The translations under genes were made by a program, and so were the position numbers. From an uncultured Lachnospiraceae bacterium (lineage in GTDB: Bacteria; Bacillota; Clostridia; Lachnospirales; Lachnospiraceae), in NCBI GenBank assembly GCA_947588995.1, contig CANPZI010000003.1, positions 62,001-126,000 on the forward strand: a stretch of DNA of 64,000 nt, written 5' to 3'. Numbering within the stretch: the first letter of the stretch is position 1; every line of letters starts with the position of its first letter. This document shows positions 16,465 through 23,701 of this stretch, piece after piece. Below the pieces are notes generated by a model. The model saw only the letters and a program-made list of their open reading frames with translations, was not told the origin of the DNA and ran no database searches.

Positions 16465-17865
16465 TTATATGCTCCTTTCTATCTGCCAGTCTTTCTCAAG
16501 ATATTCCCGCTCTATGGCAATGACCTGTCTCATGGCCTCCGGTCCCGGCGCGCCCAGCGTCAGGCGCTTCTCCACGCAGGTCTTTAAGCTGACCGCGTCA
16601 TAGATGTCCTCCTCGAAGACGGGGCTGATGCTTTTTAACTCTTCCATCGACAAATCCTCGATCCCGCACTGCTTATCAATACAGTACAGCACCAGCCTGC
16701 CGATAATACCGTGGGCATCCCGGAAAGGCACACCCCGCCCGACGAGATAATCCGCCGCGTCCGTCGCGTTGGTGAAGCCCCGCATGGCGCTCCTCTCCAT
16801 GACATCTTTTCTGAACTTCATGGTGCGGACCATGCCCTCAAACAGGACGAGGCAGCCTTTCGCCGTATCGATGGCGTCGAAAGTCAGCTCCTTGTCCTCC
16901 TGCATATCTTTGTTGTAGGCGAGCGGCAGCCCTTTCATGGTCGTGAGGATCGCAACAAGCGCCCCGTAGACACGCCCCGTCTTGCCGCGGATCAGTTCCG
17001 CGATATCGGGATTTTTCTTCTGCGGCATGATGCTGCTCCCCGTAGAGTAGGCATCGTCGATCTCCACAAAACGGTATTCGTCGCTGTTCCAGATGATAAT
17101 CTCCTCGCAGAAACGGCTTAAGTGCATCATAATCGTGGACAGCGCCGCCAGAAATTCGATCACATAATCCCGGTCCGCGACGGAGTCCATACTGTTTAAG
17201 GTCGGTCCCTCGAATCCTAACAGCGAAGCCGTATAGTTCCGGTCCAGCGGATAGGTCGTCCCCGCCAGGGCACCTGCCCCGAGCGGACAATAATTCATAC
17301 GGAAATAGATATCCTTCAGGCGGGAGCGGTCCCGCTTAAACATCTCGAAATAAGCGCCTGTATGGTGCGCCAGCGTCACCGGCTGCGCTTTCTGCATATG
17401 CGTAAACCCCGGCATACAGGTTTCCGTGTTCTCCTCCATGATCCGCAGCAGCGTCTGCATGAGTTCTTTGAGCAGTCCGTCCACGGAGAGCACTTCCAGC
17501 CTGGTGTAGAGTTTCATATCAAGCGCCACCTGATCGTTGCGGCTCCTGCCGGTGTGCAGCTTCTTGCCCACATCGCCGACGCGCTCAATCAGATTGGCCT
17601 CCACGAAGCTGTGGATATCCTCGTACTCGTCTGTAATCCGCAGTTTTCCCTCATCCACATCCTTTCGGATGCCGGTCAATCCTTTCAGGATGATATCTTT
17701 CTCTTCTTTCGTTAGGATTCCCTGTTTCGCCAGCATGACAACATGGGCGATACTGCCCTCGATATCCTGTGCGAAAAACTTCCGGTCAAAAGCGATCGAC
17801 GCGTTGAAGTCAGATACCAGCCTGTCCGTCTCCTTGGTGAAACGGCCGCCCCACAACTGTGCCAT
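16465..17865 (-). CDS. argH: Argininosuccinate lyase
   Basis: A 466-residue enzyme of the fumarase/aspartase superfamily that splits argininosuccinate into arginine and fumarate. Clear landmarks are the N-terminus MAQLWGGRFTKETD, HTGRSRNDQVALD (about residue 104), GFTHMQKAQPVTLAH, and the catalytic-loop signature GSSIMPQKKNP (about residue 277). It starts behind GGAGGAG and has its own promoter. asd follows after three bases; argG is not in the window. Confidence 0.96.
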   Translation of the reverse strand: MAQLWGGRFTKETDRLVSDFNASIAFDRKFFAQDIEGSIAHVVMLAKQGILTKEEKDIILKGLTGIRKDVDEGKLRITDEYEDIHSFVEANLIERVGDVGKKLHTGRSRNDQVALDMKLYTRLEVLSVDGLLKELMQTLLRIMEENTETCMPGFTHMQKAQPVTLAHHTGAYFEMFKRDRSRLKDIYFRMNYCPLGAGALAGTTYPLDRNYTASLLGFEGPTLNSMDSVADRDYVIEFLAALSTIMMHLSRFCEEIIIWNSDEYRFVEIDDAYSTGSSIMPQKKNPDIAELIRGKTGRVYGALVAILTTMKGLPLAYNKDMQEDKELTFDAIDTAKGCLVLFEGMVRTMKFRKDVMERSAMRGFTNATDAADYLVGRGVPFRDAHGIIGRLVLYCIDKQCGIEDLSMEELKSISPVFEEDIYDAVSLKTCVEKRLTLGAPGPEAMRQVIAIEREYLEKDWQIERSI

Positions 17866-17900
17866 GCGCTACTCCTCCACTTTAATTAAATCTGAATTTG

Positions 17901-17929
17901 ATGATACCACAAAATACAATTCTTTTCAA
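17901..17929 (-). promoter_or_regulatory. Promoter of argH-asd
   Basis: TTGAAA (17929-17924), 17-base spacer, TATCAT (17906-17901), 36 bases before the argH start. No ArgR box was confidently seen in this AT-rich divergent region. Confidence 0.65.
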
Positions 17930-17991
17930 TCAAAACACATATTTTCTTACAATTCATACAATATCGTATAACGATAAGGAGTTGTTATTCT

Positions 17992-18789
17992 ATGGAGCTG
18001 CTTTTATCGCTGCAGGACGTTTCCTACGCCTATCACAATCTCAAGGGAGAGACTCCGGCGCTGTCACATATATCTTTTGAGGTATCCCAGGGGGAATTTC
18101 TCGCCATCGTCGGCCCCAGCGGCTGCGGCAAGTCAACGCTTCTGTCCATCATCGCGGGACTGTTGACGCCGGAACAGGGAGATCTCTTCTACAAAGGCCA
18201 ATATATCACCGACCGCGGGACAGACAGCGTGATGAGGGTCGGCTACATGCCGCAGCGCGATCATCTGTTTGAGTGGCGCACGATCTATCAGAATGTCATA
18301 CTCGGCCTGGAACTGCGCCATGAACTCACACCGGAAAGGCGGGATTATGTGCTCAGCCTGCTGGACGAATACGGTCTCTACCCGTTTCGGGACAAAAAGC
18401 CATCCGAGCTGTCCGGCGGCATGCGGCAGCGCGCGGCGCTGATCCGCACGATGGCGATCCGCCCGGATCTCTTTCTCTTGGATGAACCGTTCAGTGCGCT
18501 GGATTCTCAGACAAGGCTGAATGTCTCCGCGGACATCGCGCAGATCATCCGCAGCACCGACAAGACAGCCCTGCTGATCACCCATGACCTGCCGGAGGCA
18601 GTCACGCTGGCGGACCGCGTGCTCGTCCTGTCCAAAAGACCCGCCTGCGTCAAACGCGAGATGCCGATCCGCTTCTCCCTCGACCGCAGCGATCCGCTCG
18701 GAATCAGAAATACCGCAGAATACCGGCTCTATTTCAATCAGTTGTGGGAGGTGTTGACAAATGAACAGTCCGAGATCCACACAGGCTGA
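17992..18789 (+). CDS. ABC transporter ATP-binding protein, nitrate/taurine/sulfonate-type
   Basis: A 265-residue ATPase with Walker A GPSGCGKST, signature LSGGMRQR, Walker B LFLLDEPFSALD and the switch ITHD. Sequence flavour is SsuB/TauB/ThiZ-like (importers of sulfonates, nitrate or thiamine precursors). The start is behind AAGGAG. The permease gene overlaps its 3' end by 29 bases. No periplasmic-type binding protein is encoded next to the pair, so the ligand cannot be assigned. Confidence 0.85.
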   Translation: MELLLSLQDVSYAYHNLKGETPALSHISFEVSQGEFLAIVGPSGCGKSTLLSIIAGLLTPEQGDLFYKGQYITDRGTDSVMRVGYMPQRDHLFEWRTIYQNVILGLELRHELTPERRDYVLSLLDEYGLYPFRDKKPSELSGGMRQRAALIRTMAIRPDLFLLDEPFSALDSQTRLNVSADIAQIIRSTDKTALLITHDLPEAVTLADRVLVLSKRPACVKREMPIRFSLDRSDPLGIRNTAEYRLYFNQLWEVLTNEQSEIHTG

Positions 18790-19582
18790 CGGCATATCCG
18801 CCAACCAGCGTCTCTTTTTGAAAGCGCACAGGCATCACCACCATGTCGTCGCGCTGTCCAGATTTCTTCTGGCCGCAGCTTTCTTAATCCTGTGGGAGGC
18901 AGCCGCGGCAATGGGCTGGATCGACCCTTTCTTTTTCAGCAGTCCGAGCGGCATCGCCGGCTGCCTGTGGAGCATGATTGCCGACCGTTCTTTCTTCGTC
19001 CACACGGGAATCACGCTGTCTGAGATCCTGATCAGCTTTGTTCTCGTCACGATTTTCAGCCTGTCGGCCGCGTCTCTTTTGTGGTATACGCGGGGTCTTG
19101 CGGAAGTGCTGGAGCCCTATCTGGTCGTCCTCAACTCCCTGCCGAAATCCGCCCTCGCACCCCTGCTGATCGTCTGGCTCGGCACGGGCACGGATACGAT
19201 CATCGTCTCGGGAATTTCCGTCGCCGTCTTCGGTTCCGTCATCAATCTCTACACCGGCTTCTGCCAGGCGGACCCGGAGATGCTCAAGCTCATCTATACC
19301 TTGGGCGGGAACCGCAGGGACGCGTTCCTGAAAGTGATTTTTCCAAGTTCGATACCGTTAATCTTAAGCAATATGAAAGTCAATATCGGCCTGTCACTGG
19401 TCGGTGTCATCATCGGGGAATTTCTCGCCGCGAAGCGCGGCCTTGGCTATCTGATCATCTACGGCTCCCAGGTGTTCCAGCTGAATATGATGATCACATC
19501 CATCATCATCCTGTGCGTCATCGCCATGATCTTTTACAAGCTGATCCAGAATCTGGAACACTGCTACAAGAAGAAATATTGA
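18761..19582 (+). CDS. ABC transporter permease, nitrate/taurine/sulfonate-type
   Basis: A 273-residue membrane protein with about six hydrophobic segments and the permease signature region TLGGNRRDAFLKVIFPSSIP, which matches the EAA loop that contacts the ATPase. The pattern PSGIAGCLWSMI...HTGITLSEILISF is typical of SsuC/TauC-like permeases. The unusual N-terminus (AHRHHHHVV) is histidine-rich. Start chosen behind GGGAGG inside the ATPase gene. Confidence 0.85.
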   Translation: MNSPRSTQADGISANQRLFLKAHRHHHHVVALSRFLLAAAFLILWEAAAAMGWIDPFFFSSPSGIAGCLWSMIADRSFFVHTGITLSEILISFVLVTIFSLSAASLLWYTRGLAEVLEPYLVVLNSLPKSALAPLLIVWLGTGTDTIIVSGISVAVFGSVINLYTGFCQADPEMLKLIYTLGGNRRDAFLKVIFPSSIPLILSNMKVNIGLSLVGVIIGEFLAAKRGLGYLIIYGSQVFQLNMMITSIIILCVIAMIFYKLIQNLEHCYKKKY

Positions 19583-19614
19583 GACAAAAAAAACGGCGCA
19601 CCGCCGATCACATG

Positions 19615-19656
19615 CAAAAAAGGCACATGGCTTCGCAAACCGTTCCATGTGCCTTT
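19615..19656. terminator. Bidirectional terminator
   Basis: AGGCACATGG (19621-19630) pairs perfectly with CCATGTGCCT (19645-19654), flanked by A-rich and T-rich ends, so it can stop both the rightward ABC genes and the leftward nrdG; it touches the nrdG stop codon. Confidence 0.85.
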
Positions 19657-20182
19657 ATGTCATATCCTCCCACAGTACGGTTTCCCCGCGCTGCAGAGAC
19701 TTCTTTACATCGATGATACGCTGATTGGAAGAACCGCGGAAGCGCAGGCTGATATCCTTTTGGGCCAGAACAAACTCTCCGTCCACAAGCACATCAATAC
19801 AGTCCAGGAACTCTCTCATGCCGTCCCATTGTGTACAGAAACGCCCCAGAACATCCTGCTCAAACAGATATCCCGTATAGCACCAGATCGTCTTTCCGGG
19901 ATAGCGCCTTTTCACCTCCCGCACCAGCGGCAGGAGACCCTGCAGATTGACGTACTCAAGGGGTTCCCCGCCGAGAAGCGTAAGTCCCGCGATATAGTCC
20001 GGCGCAAGATCCGCCAGAAGTTTTCCCTGCACGGTTTCGTCGAAAGGCGCGCCGTAATTAAAATCCCATGTCATCTCATTGAAACAGCCCTCGCAGCGGT
20101 GGGTACAGCCGCTCACAAACAGAGAACAGCGTACCCCCGGCCCGTCGGCGATATCATAAGTTTTAATTTCCGCATAATTCAT
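19655..20182 (-). CDS. nrdG: Anaerobic ribonucleotide reductase activating protein
   Basis: A 175-residue radical SAM activase. The cluster motif is CTHRCEGC (CX3CX2C) at about residues 26-33, followed by the typical GGEPL (residue ~72). It cleaves S-adenosylmethionine and installs the glycyl radical on NrdD. It lies 18 bases downstream of nrdD on the same strand. The ribosome site is weak (GGGATG), consistent with coupling to nrdD translation. Confidence 0.95.
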   Translation of the reverse strand: MNYAEIKTYDIADGPGVRCSLFVSGCTHRCEGCFNEMTWDFNYGAPFDETVQGKLLADLAPDYIAGLTLLGGEPLEYVNLQGLLPLVREVKRRYPGKTIWCYTGYLFEQDVLGRFCTQWDGMREFLDCIDVLVDGEFVLAQKDISLRFRGSSNQRIIDVKKSLQRGETVLWEDMT

Positions 20183-20200
20183 CCCATGGCGACCCCGTTT

Positions 20201-22363
20201 TTAGAGATGCAGCACGCGCTCCTTGATCTCCTGCGTGCGCCCCTGATTCCAGAACTGCGTGCCGATATAGCCGCAGGTACGTCTCGCCACATTCATCTTG
20301 TTCTGATCCGTATTGCCGCAGTTCGGGCACTTCCAGATCAGCTTGCCGTCGGGATTCGTGACGATCTGAATCTCGCCGTGATAATCGCAGACCTGGCAGT
20401 AGTCGCTCTTGGTGTTTAACTCCGCATACATGATGTTCTCATAAATGTACTGCATCACGGACAGCACCGCGTCCAGATTATTCTCCATGTTCGGCACTTC
20501 CACATAGCTGATCGCGCCGCCCGGAGACAGCTCCTGGAACTGCGCCTCAAATTTCAGCTTGTCAAAAGCGTTGATCGGCTCCGTCACATGCACATGATAG
20601 CTGTTGGTGATATAGTTTTTGTCCGTGACGCCCTCAATCACGCCGAAACGCTTCTGCAGACATTTCGCGAACTTGTAGGTGGTGGACTCCAGCGGCGTGC
20701 CGTAGAGACTGAAATCAATGTTTGTCTCCTCCCGCCACTCCTTGCAGGCATTGTTCAGGTACTGCATGACTTTCAGCGCAAAAGGCGTCGCCTCCGGATC
20801 CGTGTGGCTCTTTCCTGTCATATATCTGGTGCACTCGCACAGTCCGGCATAGCCCAGCGAGATGGTGGAATAACCGTTGTAGAGGAGTTTGTCGATCTTT
20901 TCCCCTTTCTTTAAGCGCGCCAGCGCACCGTTCTGCCACAGGATCGGCGCCACATCCGACGGTGTGCCTTTCAGGCGGTTATGCCGGTGCATCAGCGCCC
21001 GCTTGCACAGATCAAGTCTCTCATCCATGATCTCCCAGAATTTCTGCATATCTCTGCCGGAGGAACATGCCACATCCACCAGATTTAAAGTCACCACGCC
21101 CTGATTGAAGCGGCCGTAGAATTTCGGCTTGTCGTCCTCGTCGTGGTATACGGTGAGGAAAGACCGGCAGCCCATGCAGGGATAACAGTTGCCGTCTTTC
21201 AGGTTCTTCATGACTTTCTCCGAAATATAGTCAGGCACCATGCGCTTGGCGGTACACTTTGCCGCCAGCTTCGTCAGATACCAGTATCGGCTGCCCTCAT
21301 GAATATTATCCTCCTCCAGCACATAGATCAGCTTCGGAAAGGCCGGCGTGATATAGACGCCTTTTTCATTTTTGACGCCTTGGATACGCTGGTTGAGCAT
21401 CTCCTCTATAATCAGCGCCAGATCGTCCCGCAGACGTCCCTCCGGCACCTCGTCGATATACATAAAAACGGTGATAAAAGGCGCCTGCCCGTTGGTAGTC
21501 ATCAGCGTGATCACCTGATACTGTATGATCTGGACGCCGCGCTTGATCTCATCCCGCACGCGCCTCTCCGCGATCCGATTGATCTGTTCGTCGCTCGCCT
21601 CGACCCCGCTCTCCTCCATCTCCGACCGAATCTCACGGCGGAACTTCTCACGGCTCACCTGTACGAACGGCGCCAGATGCGACAGCGAGATGCTCTGTCC
21701 TCCGTACTGGCAGCTGGCGATCTGCGCGATGCACTGTGTCGCCACATTGCAGGCGGTCGCGAAGCTCTTGGGCGTATCGATCATCGTCTCGCTCACCACC
21801 GTGCCGTTCTGCAGCATATCTTCCAGATTGACCAGACAGCAGTTGTGCATATGCTGCGCAAAATAATCCGCGTCATGGAAGTGTATGATTCCCTGCTCGT
21901 GGGCCTCCACGATATCGGGCGGCAGCAGAAAACGCTTCGTGATATCCTTGCTGACCTCGCCCGCCATATAGTCGCGCTGTACACTGTTGACCGTGGGATT
22001 TTTGTTGGAGTTCTCCTGTTTAACCTCCTCGTTGTTGCATTCGAGGAGCGTCAGGATCTGTTCGTCTGTAGAATTCGATTTTCTGATCAGCGCCCTCTTA
22101 TAGCGATAGGTAATATAGTTGCGCGCCATCGTGTACGCGCGGTACTTCATGAGCTGGTTCTCCACCATATCCTGGATTTCTTCCACACTTGGGGAGCGTT
22201 TCATCTCCTCGCAGTTTTTTGCCACTACCCCCGCGATCTCGTCGATCTCCTGCTCGGACAGTTTATCTTCCGCTTTGACGCTGTCGTTCGCCTTGCAGAT
22301 CGCCGCCACGATCTTCTCCAGATCGAAATTGACCTCCGCCCCGCTTCTCTTGATGATCTTCAT
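20201..22363 (-). CDS. nrdD: Anaerobic ribonucleoside-triphosphate reductase
   Basis: A 720-residue class III reductase that makes deoxynucleotides without oxygen. The N-terminal ATP-cone (MKIIKRSGAEVNFDLEKI, residues 1-90) gives allosteric control. The C-terminus holds the zinc cysteines CQVC and CPNC, and the glycyl-radical site RTCGYIGTQFW. Full length for the family. Two NrdR-like boxes lie upstream, so the nrdDG operon is probably repressed by NrdR, whose gene is not in the window. Confidence 0.96.
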   Translation of the reverse strand: MKIIKRSGAEVNFDLEKIVAAICKANDSVKAEDKLSEQEIDEIAGVVAKNCEEMKRSPSVEEIQDMVENQLMKYRAYTMARNYITYRYKRALIRKSNSTDEQILTLLECNNEEVKQENSNKNPTVNSVQRDYMAGEVSKDITKRFLLPPDIVEAHEQGIIHFHDADYFAQHMHNCCLVNLEDMLQNGTVVSETMIDTPKSFATACNVATQCIAQIASCQYGGQSISLSHLAPFVQVSREKFRREIRSEMEESGVEASDEQINRIAERRVRDEIKRGVQIIQYQVITLMTTNGQAPFITVFMYIDEVPEGRLRDDLALIIEEMLNQRIQGVKNEKGVYITPAFPKLIYVLEEDNIHEGSRYWYLTKLAAKCTAKRMVPDYISEKVMKNLKDGNCYPCMGCRSFLTVYHDEDDKPKFYGRFNQGVVTLNLVDVACSSGRDMQKFWEIMDERLDLCKRALMHRHNRLKGTPSDVAPILWQNGALARLKKGEKIDKLLYNGYSTISLGYAGLCECTRYMTGKSHTDPEATPFALKVMQYLNNACKEWREETNIDFSLYGTPLESTTYKFAKCLQKRFGVIEGVTDKNYITNSYHVHVTEPINAFDKLKFEAQFQELSPGGAISYVEVPNMENNLDAVLSVMQYIYENIMYAELNTKSDYCQVCDYHGEIQIVTNPDGKLIWKCPNCGNTDQNKMNVARRTCGYIGTQFWNQGRTQEIKERVLHL

Positions 22364-22405
22364 TGTCCTACCCCATTCCTTCTCTGCAAACCAAGATTAC
22401 CGTAA

Positions 22406-22453
22406 ATACTATATTATGTAAATCAAAACGTTCGCGTATACTATATATTGTAT
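22406..22453 (-). promoter_or_regulatory. Tandem NrdR-like boxes upstream of nrdDG
   Basis: On the minus strand, CAATATATAG (22450-22441) matches the NrdR core CWATATATWG exactly; a second, weaker copy CATAATATAG (22418-22409) begins 32 bases later. Tandem boxes about three helical turns apart are the usual NrdR arrangement. Confidence 0.7.
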
Positions 22454-22573
22454 CATCGTTTTCTTTTCTGTCAAGGTGTAGTACATAAATCATGGCAAAA
22501 ATTTATACCCTGTTTCACGGCCTCATCTGTGGACAGCCGCCGAGATGAAACACGCTTTGCGGGCTGCACGCGC

Positions 22574-22607
22574 AAAAGACGGCGCCCGCAAACTGCGGAC
22601 GCCGCCT
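22574..22607 (-). terminator. Terminator of the tRNA-Thr gene
   Basis: Minus strand: GGCGGCGTCCGCA and TGCGGGCGCCGTC form a strong stem with loop GTT region, followed by TTTT, nine bases after the tRNA 3' end. Confidence 0.8.
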
Positions 22608-22615
22608 CAAAGGTA

Positions 22616-22688
22616 AGCTGGAAAAGGGACTCGAACCCTCGACCTACTGATTACGAATCAGTTGCGCTACCAACTGCGCTATTCCAGC
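22616..22688 (-). tRNA. tRNA-Thr (anticodon CGT)
   Basis: A 73-base cloverleaf can be drawn: acceptor GCTGGAA/TTCCAGC, D-arm GCGC..GCGC with AGTTGGTA loop, anticodon stem CTGAT/ATCAG with loop TTCGTAA (anticodon CGT, threonine), and T-arm GAGGGTTCGAGTCCCTT. The discriminator base is T and CCA is not encoded. It lies alone with its own terminator. Confidence 0.95.
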
Positions 22689-22769
22689 AACAAAAATTAT
22701 TATACTGATTCATGCGCTATTTTGCAAGAACATTTTTGATTTTTCTTCGGATTTTTTTCCGCCGTTTTC

Positions 22770-23651
22770 TTATTTCTCACTTTCCCTGTCTAAATGCACA
22801 TCCATCTGCGGATACGGGATCGTAATTCCGGCTTCGTCCAGCGCGTATTTCATCTGCTCCGTGAGACGCCATCTGCAGTCCCAGTAATCGTCGTTGGAAG
22901 TCCAGCAGCGCGCGCACAGCTTCACGCCGCTGTCCGCCAGTTCCTGCACGAGCACGCTTCTCTCCCGTTCCGGCAGCACGGCCTCATCCGCGCACAGCAC
23001 GCCTAAGATCGCTTTCCGCGCCGCCTGTATATCGTCGTCGTAGGAGATCGAGACACCGATATCCAGCTTGCGCTCCGACAGGGTGCTCATATTGATCATA
23101 CAGGAGTTGGCCAGCGTGCCGTTCGGTATGATAACGATATGATTATCCGGCGTCGCCAGCTTCGTATAGAAGAGCTGAATCTCCGTGACCGTCCCCTCGT
23201 GGCCGTTTCCGTCAGTCCTGATATAATCGCCCACCTTAAAAGGACGTATCAGCAGAATCAGCACGCCGCCCGCGAAGTTGGACAGGCTTCCCTGCACCGC
23301 CAGGCCGATCGCCACGCCCGCAGAGCCAAGGAGCGCCGCCACGCCCGCCGCGTCCAGTCCGAACTCCGACGCGATCATGAACACCAGTACAATATAGAGA
23401 ACCGCCTTGATGAAAGAGTCCAGAAACTGCACCACGCCTACATCCGCGCTGCCCTTATTCAGGGCACGGCGCACAATCCTGCGCACCAGCCGTATGAGCT
23501 GCGTACCGATCGCAAATACAATCACCGCCATCAGCACCTTGAGGCCGAAGCGAAACGCATTCTCCGGCAACTGTCTCAGATAGGTTTCAATCATCCCCAC
23601 TCTGATCTCCTCCGATGTGATCTGCCCGATTTCCGTGATCTGTCCCTCCAT
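22770..23651 (-). CDS. mscS: Small-conductance mechanosensitive channel
   Basis: A 293-residue MscS-family channel that opens under membrane tension during osmotic downshock. Membrane helices are at about residues 35-57 and 85-110; the pore helix TM3 reads AALLGSAGVAIGLAVQGSLS, followed by NFAGGVLILLIRPFKVGDYI, the conserved pore-to-beta-domain link. A cytoplasmic mixed domain follows. Length fits E. coli MscS (286). The call is firm at family level; whether it is the main MscS of the cell is unknown. Confidence 0.9.
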   Translation of the reverse strand: MEGQITEIGQITSEEIRVGMIETYLRQLPENAFRFGLKVLMAVIVFAIGTQLIRLVRRIVRRALNKGSADVGVVQFLDSFIKAVLYIVLVFMIASEFGLDAAGVAALLGSAGVAIGLAVQGSLSNFAGGVLILLIRPFKVGDYIRTDGNGHEGTVTEIQLFYTKLATPDNHIVIIPNGTLANSCMINMSTLSERKLDIGVSISYDDDIQAARKAILGVLCADEAVLPERERSVLVQELADSGVKLCARCWTSNDDYWDCRWRLTEQMKYALDEAGITIPYPQMDVHLDRESEK

Positions 23652-23701
23652 CCTATTCTAAGCTTCCTCTCTCTTTCGCCTACGACACTCTTCCCATGCC
23701 T

